Positions 20,739 to 29,809 are shown, counted from the first letter of the stretch. The stretch: 64,000 nt of DNA from Stenotrophomonas maltophilia (GCA_002364755.1 DEZI01000022.1:160124-224123); one strand, 5' to 3'. Notes: generated by a model not told the origin, from the sequence alone. Numbers and translations: made by a program.

Positions 20739-21125
20739 ATGCGTGGCAAGACCATCGGGGACCAGGAGCTGGCCCTGCTGCAGTACATCGATGAACATGC
20801 GCCGGCCAGTGTCGGCGAGGTCGCCAGTGGCTACGGCGAGGCCCGCGGGCTGGCCCGTTCCACTGTGCTGACGATGATGGAGCGGCTGCGCGCCAAGGGG
20901 TATCTTCAGCGCGAGCAGCAGGAGGGCGTCTACCGCTACCAGGCCACCCGTGGCCCGGAGAGCGTGCTGCAGGGCGCCGTGGCCCAGTTCGTCGACAACA
21001 CCCTGCAGGGCTCGGTGTCGCCGTTCGTGGCCTACCTGTCGCAGCGCCAGGAAGTCAGTGACAACGAGCTGGCCGAACTGGAAGCACTGGTCGCCCAACT
21101 CCAATCGCGTCGCCACGAGGGCTGA
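20739..21125 (+). CDS. BlaI/MecI/CopY-family transcriptional repressor
   Basis: A 128-residue winged-helix repressor. The N-terminal half shows GDQELALLQYIDEH and the recognition region ARSTVLTMMERLRAKGYL, both family hallmarks; the C-terminal helix (VSDNELAELEALVAQL) is the dimerisation part. It is separated by three bases from the M56 peptidase gene, the classic repressor/sensor arrangement. Two matching dyads lie just upstream, supporting autorepression and possibly control of the divergent serine hydrolase. Confidence 0.92.
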   Translation: MRGKTIGDQELALLQYIDEHAPASVGEVASGYGEARGLARSTVLTMMERLRAKGYLQREQQEGVYRYQATRGPESVLQGAVAQFVDNTLQGSVSPFVAYLSQRQEVSDNELAELEALVAQLQSRRHEG

Positions 21126-21128
21126 GCC

Positions 21129-23045
21129 ATGGACACCACGATGCTGATTTCCCTGCTGGAACGACTGGGCTGGACCAGCCTGCAGACCGTGCTGCTGGTG
21201 GCCCTGGTGTACGGCCTCTGCCGCGCCTTGCCCTCGCTGTCGGCCAGCACCCGCTGCCGCCTGTGGTGGCTGGTGTCGCTGCAGGCGGTGCTGGGCCTGT
21301 TCTGGAGCCAGCCGCTGCAGTTGGCCTGGCTGCCGGCGCCGCAGGCGGTGGCAATGAGCGCCACCGACCTGGCCGCCGATGCGATCCATCCGATGGCGCC
21401 GGAACTCTCCGCGAACCTGCTGGCCACCGCGCCGATCGACCAGGCCCACGACATCGCCGCGTCGATCGGCAGCGGCGTATCGCCGATGGCCTGGTGGGCG
21501 ATGGCGCTGGCCGCGCTGTGGCTGTCCGGCGTGCTGGTGATGGCGTGGCGCACCTTCGCTGAGTGGCGCCAGTGCCGCGCGCTGCTGGCTGCCTCGCACC
21601 CCTGCGAAGACGCTGCCCTGGTGCAGGCGCTGCAGCTGGCTGCCAATGCCCACGGCCTGCGCCGCGCACCGCGGCTGTGGATGAGCGGGCGGGTGGACGC
21701 GCCGCAGCTGGTCGGCCCGCTGCGCCCGGTGCTGTTGCTGCCGGCCGGTGCCAATGCCCTGCAGGGCGATGCGCTGGATCTGGCGCTGACCCACGAGCTG
21801 CAGCACATGCAGCGCCGTGACCTGCAATGGGGTCTGCTGCCCGCGCTGGCGCAGCACCTGTTCTTCTTCCATCCGCTGCTGCGCCTGGCCGTGCGCGAAT
21901 ACGCCCAGGCCCGCGAGGAAGCGGTGGATGCAGCCGTGGTCGGCCGGCACGGTGCCAGCCGCCACGCCTACGGCCGCCTGTTGCTGCAGCTGGGTGTGGC
22001 GCCGCAGCCGCACCTGGGCGTGGCCAGTGCCGCGCCGAGCACCACCAGCCTGAAGCGCCGCCTGATGAGCCTGCAGCCGCGTCGTGCCTGCCCGCGCATC
22101 CTCGCCATCGGCCTGACCGCCGTGGTGGTTGCGGTGGGCGTGGCGCCGATGCGCCTGGTGGCCGCCCCGGCCCCGCCGGCGCCGCCCGCACCGCCGAAGG
22201 TGGTCCCTGCACCGCCCGCGCCGCCGGCCGCGCCCTCTGTGCCGGCCTCCGCCACCCCGGTGGTAATACCCGCGCCGCCTGCCGCACCGGTGGCCCCCGC
22301 TGCGCCGCCCGCACCTCCGGCGCCCCCTGTGGACGACGAGGACGGCGACGACAGCTACACCACCGTGGGCGAGCTGCACCTGGGCAACGATCTGGAACGT
22401 GGCCACGTGCTGATCGACCATGGCCGCAGCTATGCCAGCGCCACGATCGACGACATCCAGCAGGCCCGCCGCGATGTCGGCCGCGACGGCCCGGTGCTGT
22501 GGTTCCGCGAAGGCAACAAGCGCTATGCCGTGCGTGATCCGGCCCTCATCCAGCCGCTGCAGCGCGTCTATGCACAGTCGGCCGAACTGGGCCGCCAGCA
22601 GGGCGAGCTCGGCCGCGAACAGGGCGCCCTGGGGCGCCAACAGGGTGAACTGGGCCGCAAGCAGTCCGTGCACGCCCGCGAAATCAGCCGTGTGGCGACG
22701 CAGGCCGCCAGCCGCGCGGTGCGCGAGAGCGACATCAACCGCCAGGCCGCAGCAGAGGCAGCGAGAGCCGCGAGCGGTTCGATGGATGACGCCGCGATTG
22801 CCCGCCAGGCTGCGGCCGAGGTGCGCCGTGCCATGCAGGAGGTGCAGCTGATGCAGGACACGCACAGCCGCGACATCAGTGAACTGGCCAACCAGCAGGC
22901 GCAGTTGGGTCTGCGCCAGGCCGCGCTGGGCAGCCAGCAGGCGGAACTGGGTGAACGCCAGGCGCAGCTGCAGGCACAGGCATCGGCACAGGCGAAGCAG
23001 GTGATCGCCCGCGCCATGGCCAGAGGCAAAGCCCAGCAGCTCTGA
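21129..23045 (+). CDS. BlaR1-like M56 membrane metallopeptidase with a coiled-coil C-terminus
   Basis: In classic systems BlaR1 senses beta-lactam and its M56 domain triggers BlaI cleavage. This 638-residue protein has the four-helix membrane part and the zinc motif HELQH (222-226) with QHLFFFHPLL after it. The usual penicillin-binding sensor domain is absent. Instead, a Pro/Ala-rich linker (about 345-400) leads to a domain of heptad-like repeats: LGRQQGE-type units near 485-515 and again near 590-625 (LGSQQAELGERQAQL). The sensed signal is therefore probably not a beta-lactam binding to Ser. It is coupled to the repressor gene by a three-base gap. Confidence 0.88.
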   Translation: MDTTMLISLLERLGWTSLQTVLLVALVYGLCRALPSLSASTRCRLWWLVSLQAVLGLFWSQPLQLAWLPAPQAVAMSATDLAADAIHPMAPELSANLLATAPIDQAHDIAASIGSGVSPMAWWAMALAALWLSGVLVMAWRTFAEWRQCRALLAASHPCEDAALVQALQLAANAHGLRRAPRLWMSGRVDAPQLVGPLRPVLLLPAGANALQGDALDLALTHELQHMQRRDLQWGLLPALAQHLFFFHPLLRLAVREYAQAREEAVDAAVVGRHGASRHAYGRLLLQLGVAPQPHLGVASAAPSTTSLKRRLMSLQPRRACPRILAIGLTAVVVAVGVAPMRLVAAPAPPAPPAPPKVVPAPPAPPAAPSVPASATPVVIPAPPAAPVAPAAPPAPPAPPVDDEDGDDSYTTVGELHLGNDLERGHVLIDHGRSYASATIDDIQQARRDVGRDGPVLWFREGNKRYAVRDPALIQPLQRVYAQSAELGRQQGELGREQGALGRQQGELGRKQSVHAREISRVATQAASRAVRESDINRQAAAEAARAASGSMDDAAIARQAAAEVRRAMQEVQLMQDTHSRDISELANQQAQLGLRQAALGSQQAELGERQAQLQAQASAQAKQVIARAMARGKAQQL

Positions 23046-23056
23046 CAGCGCGGTCA

Positions 23057-23127
23057 CGCCGGGCCATGCCCGGCGAGCGCAGCGGCGCGTATGCGAATGG
23101 AACCCGCCGGGCATGGCCCGGCGCTAC
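23057..23127. repeat. inverted pair of REP dyads (CGCCGGGC type)
   Basis: A dyad CGCCGGGC-CAT-GCCCGGCG lies at 23057-23075 without a GTAG head. An inverted unit with CTAC at its end lies at 23105-23127. They sit between convergent genes. Confidence 0.8.
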
Positions 23128-23131
23128 CGCA

Positions 23132-23455
23132 TCAACCGCAGCTGGCGCGTTCGATCCGGTTCTGTTCGTCCACGTGCACGGTCACGCGGTCCTGGCGGAA
23201 ATCCATCGTCACGGCCATGCCCGGCTTCACCACGCGTGCGTTTCGCGCGCCGCTGTCGGCCACCAGCTTCTTGATCGTGGCCTCGTCGGCGGTCTTGCCG
23301 GTGAAGGCTTCCAGCGCCTCGGGGCGGCACTCATGCGTGCCCTCGGCACCCTTGGCCGGCAGGTGGCCTGTGTCGGCGGTGCTGTTGGTACCGGCATGGG
23401 TGCAGGCCGCCAGCGGCAGGATGCTGGCCAGCAGCAACAGGGTGGTAGGGCGCAT
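23132..23455 (-). CDS. I78-family peptidase inhibitor-like lipoprotein (copy 3)
   Basis: A 107-residue lipoprotein (signal ending LPLAAC). The C-terminal I78 domain is clear: ECRPEALEAFTGK, NARVVKPGMAVTMDF, DRVTVHVDEQNRI and terminal SCG. ATG 23455 has GGAG at good spacing; a GTG six bases upstream is less likely. Presumed periplasmic inhibitor of serine proteases; target unknown. Confidence 0.85.
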   Translation of the reverse strand: MRPTTLLLLASILPLAACTHAGTNSTADTGHLPAKGAEGTHECRPEALEAFTGKTADEATIKKLVADSGARNARVVKPGMAVTMDFRQDRVTVHVDEQNRIERASCG

Positions 23456-23539
23456 GGGCACGGCTCCGGTGAAGGGACAGCGGGCAGTGTCGCCGCTGCG
23501 CGTGTCAGTGGTGTCAACGCCGCCTGAACCCGCGCGCGC

Positions 23540-24562
23540 TCAGGGCTGCACCAGCGCCAGCGTTTCGCGCTCGCGCTGTTCCTCACGGATCAACCGCTGC
23601 AGCAGCAGGGCCAGGGTCACCACGTCCTGGTGGTTGTGGTCGGCCACGCGGCGCAGGTTCACTGCATCGCCGCCGCGCAGGTAACGCAGCCATGCCGCAG
23701 GCGCTTCCGAACCCGGCAGGTCATCTTCGCGCACCACGCGGAGCAGCTGGCGTTCGATCGTGGAGAGCTTGCAGTTCTCCCAGCTGCCGCGATAACGCCG
23801 GCGGGTGGGGTAGAGCAAGTCCACATGGTCCAGCGCGGTGATCGGGTCGCGCTGCCGGGCCAGCCGGTAGCGGGCCTTCAGCAGCGGCGCATCGTAGCTG
23901 CGGCCGTTGTAGCTGCAGAACACGGTGGACGGCTGCAGCCAGCTGGCGAAGGTGGCCAGCATCGCGTCCTCGGCGGCCATGGTGGACATCAGCAGCTGGC
24001 GGATGCGCAGGCCTTGGCCGCGCTGCGGGCAGGCATGCCAGTCCGCAGCGCCGATCATGAAGGCGCGGGTGCCGGTGCCACCGGCCAGGCCGGTGGTTTC
24101 AGTATCGAAGAACAGCAGGTCGCGCGCGGCCACGTGCTCGCCGTCGCGGCGGGCGAAATCCAGCGACAGTGGCTGCGGGGGAATCGCCTGCGCCTGCAGT
24201 GATTCGATCAGGAACAGGCCCGGTGCGATTTCTTCGCCGGGCAGCTGCCGGTCCTGCGCGCTGGCCCGCACCGGGGCGGTGGTGCCACGCGTGCGCAGGC
24301 CGAGCAGGCGATGCAGGCCGCCTACCTCCGGCCGCCGCAGTGCGGGCGGCGCCGTGGCAGGTGCCGCCGCGCCGGTCGGCTTGTGGCGGATCTCCTGTTC
24401 GACCCAGGCAAACACCGAGCGTTCGGCCGTGGGCTGCCGTGCATCGTTGGCAGCCACCGGGGCCGGTGCTGCCGGCGGCGGCCCGGGCGTAGCGGGCGTG
24501 CTCGCCTTCGGATCGCCGGCCTGCTTCCGCAGCAGACGCAGCTTGTCCAGGCTCAGGCTCAC
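23540..24562 (-). CDS. MrfB/YprB-like DEDD exonuclease
   Basis: A 340-residue protein of the YprB type. After a Pro/Ala-rich linker, an RNase H-like exonuclease domain shows the DEDD pattern: FFDTETTG, SYNGRSYDAPLL and HNHQDVVTL. The N-terminus MSLSLDKLRLLRKQ is typical of YprB proteins. Its ATG overlaps the helicase stop by four bases (ATGA). In Bacillus subtilis the helicase/exonuclease pair YprA/YprB (MrfA/MrfB) repairs mitomycin C damage, so a role in cross-link or adduct repair is likely here. Confidence 0.85.
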   Translation of the reverse strand: MSLSLDKLRLLRKQAGDPKASTPATPGPPPAAPAPVAANDARQPTAERSVFAWVEQEIRHKPTGAAAPATAPPALRRPEVGGLHRLLGLRTRGTTAPVRASAQDRQLPGEEIAPGLFLIESLQAQAIPPQPLSLDFARRDGEHVAARDLLFFDTETTGLAGGTGTRAFMIGAADWHACPQRGQGLRIRQLLMSTMAAEDAMLATFASWLQPSTVFCSYNGRSYDAPLLKARYRLARQRDPITALDHVDLLYPTRRRYRGSWENCKLSTIERQLLRVVREDDLPGSEAPAAWLRYLRGGDAVNLRRVADHNHQDVVTLALLLQRLIREEQRERETLALVQP

Positions 24563-27048
24563 GGTGCCAGCAGCTCCATGGGGTCGCGCGTGGTCACCAC
24601 CACGTCGCGCACATGCTGGCAGGCCTGCGCATCGAACAGGTCGAGCACGCGCAGCGCCAACGCGCGCGGCGAGGTGTCATCCTCTTCCTGCGCAGCCAGC
24701 ACCGGGCCGACGCAGGCCGGGCAGCCGGCCTTGCAGTCGCAGCGCTGCACCAGTTCGCGCGCGCGCTGCACCAGTTCGGCCTGGCGCTGCCACAGCGGCT
24801 CGCTGAGGCCGACGCCGCCGGGGAAGTTGTCGTACAGATAAACGGTGGGTACGAATTCCTGCAGCAGCTCGACGATGCCGGCATCACCCTCGCCACCGCG
24901 CAGCTGGCCACGGCCGGTCTGGTCGGCGACTGCGAACCACGAGCCATCGCCGTTGCCGACCGATTTCTGCAGGTCGCGCGCATCGGCCATCACCGCCACG
25001 GTGGCGACGATGTGCAGTGCGTAGGCGGCACCCAGGAAGCCATCCAGCGCATCCTGCTTGCTGGCGAACGCGCGCAGCAGCAGCGCCTGCGGCAGCTGCC
25101 ACCACACCGCGGTGGTATGCAGTTCCTGGTCGGGCAGGTTCACCGGGCCGTAGCCGATGTTCTCGTGCGTGTAGTAGCGGATCTTCTTGTAACCGGCCAC
25201 GCGGCGCACCACGTGCACTTCGCCGTGGTGCGAATCACCACGGCCGGCCACGCCGCCATCGAAGCGGTCCAGCACCTTGAGCTTGGTGAAGTCGATGCTG
25301 TCGGTGTAGTAATCCACGTGGGTGCGGGTGACGTAGGCCTTGCGGCCCTCCCAGTCCAGCGTCTCCACCTGGTACGGGGTCGACTGCACCATGTGGATCG
25401 CGCCTTCGTACAGCGTGAGCGCGGCCGCGGAATAGTCGACCTCGGCAATGATCTGCTGGCGGCCATCGCTGCGGTCGACCACCACGAAGTTGCCATCGGC
25501 CACCGCACGCAGGCTGACCGCGTTGGCAGGATAGCTGTCGGCGATCCATTCCCAGCGCTCGCCTTCGCGGTGGATGACTTCGGTTTCGGCCAGCGCTTCC
25601 AGGAATACTTCTGGATCGATCGGGCCGAAGCCATCGCCGACCCGGAACGGCAGCTCGAAGGCCGCGCAGCGGATGTGGTCGAACAGGATCAGTGGCTGGT
25701 CCGGCGCGATGCGCGCGTGTTCGGGCGAGGCTTCGGCGAAGAAATCCGGATGCCGCACCACGTACTGGTCCAGCGGCTGCGAGCTGGCCACCATCACGCC
25801 CAGCGCGGGCTGCTGGCGGCGACCGGCGCGGCCGAAGCGCTGCCAGGTGGCGGCCACGCTGCCGGGGTAGCCGTTGAGGATGACCACGTCCAGGCTGCCG
25901 ATATCCACGCCCAGTTCCAGCGCCGAGGTGCTGACGATGCCGTCGATGTTGCCCGCGCGCATCGCACGCTCGGTCTCGCGGCGCTCGGTGGGCAGGTAGC
26001 CACCGCGGTAGGCGCGGATGCGCGGCGGCTTGCGCGGGTCGTGGTCGAAGATGTCCTTCAGGTACTTGGTCAGCACTTCCACCATCAACCGCGTCTGCGC
26101 GAACACCAGGGTTTTCAGCCCGGATTTGATCGCGATGCGCGCGATGCGGTTGCTCTGCGAACGTGCCGAGGCACGCAGGCCCAGGTCCGGGTTGATCACC
26201 GGCGGGTTCCACAGCAGCACCTGCTTGGGCCCGCTGGGCGCGCCGGATTCGGTGATGGCGGTGACCGGTGCCTCGATCAGCGCTTCGGCATGCGCCTGCG
26301 GGTTGCCGATGGTGGCCGAGCACAGGATGAACTGCGGTTGCACGCCATAGAACGCGCAGATGCGCTTGAGCCGGCGCAGCACGTTGGTGACGTGGCTGCC
26401 GAACACGCCGCGGTAGGTGTGCACCTCGTCGATGACGATGTAGCGCAGGTTCTCGAAGAACTGCGCCCACTTGGTGTGGTGGGGCAGGATGGCCTGGTGC
26501 AGCATGTCCGGGTTGGACACCACGATGTCGCCGTGCAGGCGGATGGCCTGGCGCGCATCGCCGGGGGTGTCGCCATCGAAGGTGAAGGCTTTCACACCGA
26601 GGTCGCCGGCACGGTTGAGCTCGAGCAGCTCGGCCACCTGGTCCTGGGCCAGCGCCTTGGTCGGGAACAGGTACAGCGCCTTGGCCTTGTCCTGCATGGC
26701 CGCACTGACCACCGGCAGGGTGTAGCACAGCGACTTGCCGCTGGCCGTGGGGGTGACGATGGCCACGTGCTCACCGCGCTGGCTGGCCTCCCACGCTTCC
26801 GCCTGGTGGCTGTAGAGCTGTTCGATGCCACGCGACTTCAGGGCGGCGGCCAGGGCCGGGGGCACCGAATCGGGGAGGGGTGCGTAGCGGCCCTCGCGGC
26901 CGGGAATGGCGAAGCTGCCGGTGATGCGGTCGTGGTAGCGGCGCTGCAGGCGCGCACTGAGCAGGGCGCCATCGCGCGCGGGCAGGCCGTCGCGGGTGGC
27001 GAGCTTCTGCTCGGCGTCGGCCGTGCGCTTGGCGAGTTCGTAGGCCAT
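24559..27048 (-). CDS. MrfA/YprA-like superfamily 2 DEVH helicase
   Basis: An 829-residue helicase. Motif I is PTASGKS, motif II is DEVH (VIDEVHTYRG), and motif VI-like QRFGRAGR is present. A C-terminal DUF1998-like region ends with four cysteines in CDCKAGCPAC, as in MrfA. The frame extends 15 codons upstream to a GTG, but MAYELAKR looks like the natural start; no good ribosome site is seen at either. It is the first gene of a two-gene unit with the exonuclease. Confidence 0.9.
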   Translation of the reverse strand: MAYELAKRTADAEQKLATRDGLPARDGALLSARLQRRYHDRITGSFAIPGREGRYAPLPDSVPPALAAALKSRGIEQLYSHQAEAWEASQRGEHVAIVTPTASGKSLCYTLPVVSAAMQDKAKALYLFPTKALAQDQVAELLELNRAGDLGVKAFTFDGDTPGDARQAIRLHGDIVVSNPDMLHQAILPHHTKWAQFFENLRYIVIDEVHTYRGVFGSHVTNVLRRLKRICAFYGVQPQFILCSATIGNPQAHAEALIEAPVTAITESGAPSGPKQVLLWNPPVINPDLGLRASARSQSNRIARIAIKSGLKTLVFAQTRLMVEVLTKYLKDIFDHDPRKPPRIRAYRGGYLPTERRETERAMRAGNIDGIVSTSALELGVDIGSLDVVILNGYPGSVAATWQRFGRAGRRQQPALGVMVASSQPLDQYVVRHPDFFAEASPEHARIAPDQPLILFDHIRCAAFELPFRVGDGFGPIDPEVFLEALAETEVIHREGERWEWIADSYPANAVSLRAVADGNFVVVDRSDGRQQIIAEVDYSAAALTLYEGAIHMVQSTPYQVETLDWEGRKAYVTRTHVDYYTDSIDFTKLKVLDRFDGGVAGRGDSHHGEVHVVRRVAGYKKIRYYTHENIGYGPVNLPDQELHTTAVWWQLPQALLLRAFASKQDALDGFLGAAYALHIVATVAVMADARDLQKSVGNGDGSWFAVADQTGRGQLRGGEGDAGIVELLQEFVPTVYLYDNFPGGVGLSEPLWQRQAELVQRARELVQRCDCKAGCPACVGPVLAAQEEDDTSPRALALRVLDLFDAQACQHVRDVVVTTRDPMELLAP

Positions 27049-27098
27049 AAAAGGTGAAACCGGGACGACTTGCGAGGGGTCACATGGCACCACAGATG

Positions 27099-27117
27099 GG
27101 TCTCAGGGTGTGAGACC
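27099..27117. promoter_or_regulatory. perfect inverted repeat upstream of the helicase gene
   Basis: GGTCTCA (27099-27105) and TGAGACC (27111-27117) flank GGGTG. It lies 51 nt upstream of the helicase start and 136 nt before the divergent gene, a fitting place for an operator. It does not resemble the Xanthomonadaceae LexA boxes I know. Confidence 0.4.
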
Positions 27118-27252
27118 GTGTACCGGGATGCAGTGAACCATTCAGTGCGGCGGCATGGACATCGCCGGCTGAACGTCGGCAGTGCCGCCAACGAAATCTA
27201 AAGCCGTGATGCGTATCCTCGGGGACTTGACGCATCAGACAGGGCGATCGCT

Positions 27253-27741
27253 GTGGCACGACGGGCACTGCAGGGAGCACTTCTGGCCGGCATGATGCTG
27301 GCCGCCACTGCGCACGCGCAGCGGATTGACCCCATGATCGATCCGCCTGCGGCAGGCGAGGTGCCGCCCGCCGATGCCGCCGCGCCACCGCAGGGCGATG
27401 TCACCACCCTGGGTGAAGTACGTGCGCTCAAGCCCGAGGATGAGGCGCTGGATCTGTACCGCTTCAAGAACCCGGTGAAGTTCGGTGACAACCGTTTCAG
27501 CCGCGACTGGAGCGAGCCGCCGTCGCCGGAACAGGTGAGCATGGGCGGTGGCTACATCATGATGGGCGTGGTGAAGGGCGTGCTGGCGGCGGGCCGCGGT
27601 CTGAACAAGCTCACCGGTGGCCCAGACCAGATCCAGGCGGCCATCGCGCGACCGCCGCCGGAGCTGACTCCCGAACAGCGACGCCGGGCGCAACAGTTCT
27701 GCGAGCAGCAGGAAGGCTGTGATCCTTCGGCCGGGAAGTAG
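27253..27741 (+). CDS. exported hypothetical protein
   Basis: A 162-residue protein from GTG 27253, with a Sec signal (LQGALLAGMMLAATAHA) and a Pro-rich spacer. A hydrophobic segment GGYIMMGVVKGVLAAG lies near residue 100, and the C-terminus is charged and contains the CEQQEGC pair. I recognise no family. It diverges from the helicase operon and converges with the IgaA-like gene 15 nt away. Confidence 0.65.
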   Translation: MARRALQGALLAGMMLAATAHAQRIDPMIDPPAAGEVPPADAAAPPQGDVTTLGEVRALKPEDEALDLYRFKNPVKFGDNRFSRDWSEPPSPEQVSMGGGYIMMGVVKGVLAAGRGLNKLTGGPDQIQAAIARPPPELTPEQRRRAQQFCEQQEGCDPSAGK

Positions 27742-27756
27742 GCGCGGCACCGCGCA

Positions 27757-29661
27757 TCATGCCGACCAGGAGGCACGCGGTGCCTGGCGCTGCTTGAGTT
27801 CCTCGTCGAAGGCGGCGGACCGCGAGAGTGCCCGGGGCCCGGCGCGGACCAGCAGGATGCCCTGGACCAGGGCCAGCAATGACGCACCGATCAGCCAGAG
27901 GCAGTAGGTCATCCCCGCGATGGCGCCATGGGCAGGGCGCGTGCGGTCCACCTCCAGCCACAGCGTCTGGCCATCCGTGCTGCGGGACTGCAGGGTGCCG
28001 GACCAGGCGATGCGCTTCGCGCGCGTGGCCGCGTCGTGCATGCGCTTCCACGCTGTGCCGGCATCGCCAAGCGCGAACGCTGCGGTGTCCAAATCCCGGT
28101 TCGCCTCGGCATCGACCAGGACAACGCCACCGTTCTGTGCGACCAGAAGCGCGGGCGTGGATGCAGCCCACGCAGCAAGAACAGATGCATGCGCGGCCTC
28201 CTTCAGGGCGTCCTTGAGGTTCATGATCTTCCAACGGGGAAGTTCTGCGCTGTCGTCCGGGGAGAGCGCCGCAAGCTGTGCGCGAAGGTCGTCGCAGCCG
28301 CGTAGACCATCGGCGCAGGCAGCGTCCAGTTCGCGGCGCAGCGCATCCAGCCCGGAAACCCACTGGCAAGCAGGGAAGATGCCGTCGGCCGGTTTCCAAC
28401 GCACGCGCAGGGTATTCCCGGCACCCAGGCGCAGGATGGAGTCGGCAACCGCCAGAGGGGGCACCTGCAGCGGAGCGCCACCCCAGCGGAGGCGGCTGCA
28501 GTCGGGCACCGCCAGCACATGTCCGGCATGCCGCCGGGTGACCAGTTCGCAGGTGGCATCGACCGTGACGTGCACCCCATCGCCGGGGGCGGGAGGATGC
28601 CCCAGCAGCGTTCCGGGCTGCGTGTCCGTCCGCAGCTTGGCAGGGCCGAGCAGTTCTGCCGCACGCGCTGCCTCGATCCGCGGGCCGTCACCCGACCAGA
28701 GCACCAGCAGCAGTGACAGCACCGCCACCAGGAACATCAGCAGGCGCCGGGCGACCGGCACCGATGGAAACCGCTTTTCGTCGGCACTCAGTGACCAGCC
28801 CGGGCCCAACGACAACAGGCGCCGGTCGTGCGGGCGGACCTCGGCCTCCAGCCAGCGCCCCCGGGTGATGGCCCCGGACGCCATCCAGGCCGGGTCGATG
28901 ACCAGCCGCTGGTCGTTGCCGAGCAGCATCACCGTGTGGCTGAAGGTACTCTCGTGCGGATCTGCGAACTGCAGCTCGCTGAGCCGACCCCGCACGCGCA
29001 CCACGGGCTGCAGCGCCCTCGTTCCCACATGCCCGCGCCGGTACAGCACGAACGCGCTAGACGCCAGCACCAGCCCCACTGCCACGGCCATCCAGTTCCA
29101 TTGGCCCAGGCCCAGCTGTGGCAGTGCTCCGCAGATGCCCGCCGCAAGCGCCAGCCCGGTGGCCCCCCATGGAATGGCAGGCCGCCGGCGCTGCGTCCGC
29201 TCATCCGCGGTCTCGCGGCGTTCGCTGATCTGCGTCGCGGCCGTGCGCAGCGTACGCGTGCCGGCCGTCGCGATATCGAACCCCTCCATGCGGACGACGA
29301 CCACAAAGTGGCGACCAAGCACCACCTCGGCACGGTTGTTGGTACCGACGTGCTCGAGCGCGTCGAAGGGCAGCAGCACCTTGACCCCGGCGAGACTGCG
29401 CCAGGCTGAACTGGCTCCGCCCCGTATCCACCGGCGATGCTCGACGCAGGGCCCCTCAAGAATGCGAACGCCGCGGTCGCGGCCCAGCTCCAGTACGCTC
29501 CGGAACGGCTGCAGTGCGGCGTCCTCGTCTTCGCTGAGCGTGCGCACCGGCGCTTGTCTTGCGAGTGACTTGAACGCCCGGCGTGCTTCCCAGCGGGCCA
29601 GGCAATCAAGCAGTACGGGAAGTACAGCAAGCAGGGCGAGAAGTGCACCAACAAGTTTCAT
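27757..29661 (-). CDS. IgaA-like multi-pass membrane protein
   Basis: A 634-residue protein with an N-terminal membrane helix (MKLVGALLALLAVLPVLLD), a helix pair around 170-205, another near 310-330 and one near the C-terminus. The order resembles IgaA/YrfF (about 710 residues), which restrains the Rcs envelope-stress phosphorelay in enterics. Segments RTLSEDEDAAL, LSLGPGWSLSADEKRFP and the periplasmic VPDCSRLRW line up with IgaA by eye. The match is remote and the partner here is unknown. I chose ATG 29661 because the hydrophobic helix starts there; a longer frame upstream has no features. Confidence 0.6.
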   Translation of the reverse strand: MKLVGALLALLAVLPVLLDCLARWEARRAFKSLARQAPVRTLSEDEDAALQPFRSVLELGRDRGVRILEGPCVEHRRWIRGGASSAWRSLAGVKVLLPFDALEHVGTNNRAEVVLGRHFVVVVRMEGFDIATAGTRTLRTAATQISERRETADERTQRRRPAIPWGATGLALAAGICGALPQLGLGQWNWMAVAVGLVLASSAFVLYRRGHVGTRALQPVVRVRGRLSELQFADPHESTFSHTVMLLGNDQRLVIDPAWMASGAITRGRWLEAEVRPHDRRLLSLGPGWSLSADEKRFPSVPVARRLLMFLVAVLSLLLVLWSGDGPRIEAARAAELLGPAKLRTDTQPGTLLGHPPAPGDGVHVTVDATCELVTRRHAGHVLAVPDCSRLRWGGAPLQVPPLAVADSILRLGAGNTLRVRWKPADGIFPACQWVSGLDALRRELDAACADGLRGCDDLRAQLAALSPDDSAELPRWKIMNLKDALKEAAHASVLAAWAASTPALLVAQNGGVVLVDAEANRDLDTAAFALGDAGTAWKRMHDAATRAKRIAWSGTLQSRSTDGQTLWLEVDRTRPAHGAIAGMTYCLWLIGASLLALVQGILLVRAGPRALSRSAAFDEELKQRQAPRASWSA

Positions 29662-29809
29662 GTTCGCAGGGAGTGATGCGGTGCTGGAGGCCGACTGGAC
29701 AGTCTGCGAGGCAGCGACAGGCCGGGAAATGCAATTTGTTGCAGAAGGTGGTGCCAATCACAGGCAGGAGCGTACGATCCTGTCGTCCTCCCTTACGGTT
29801 GCTGCTGCG

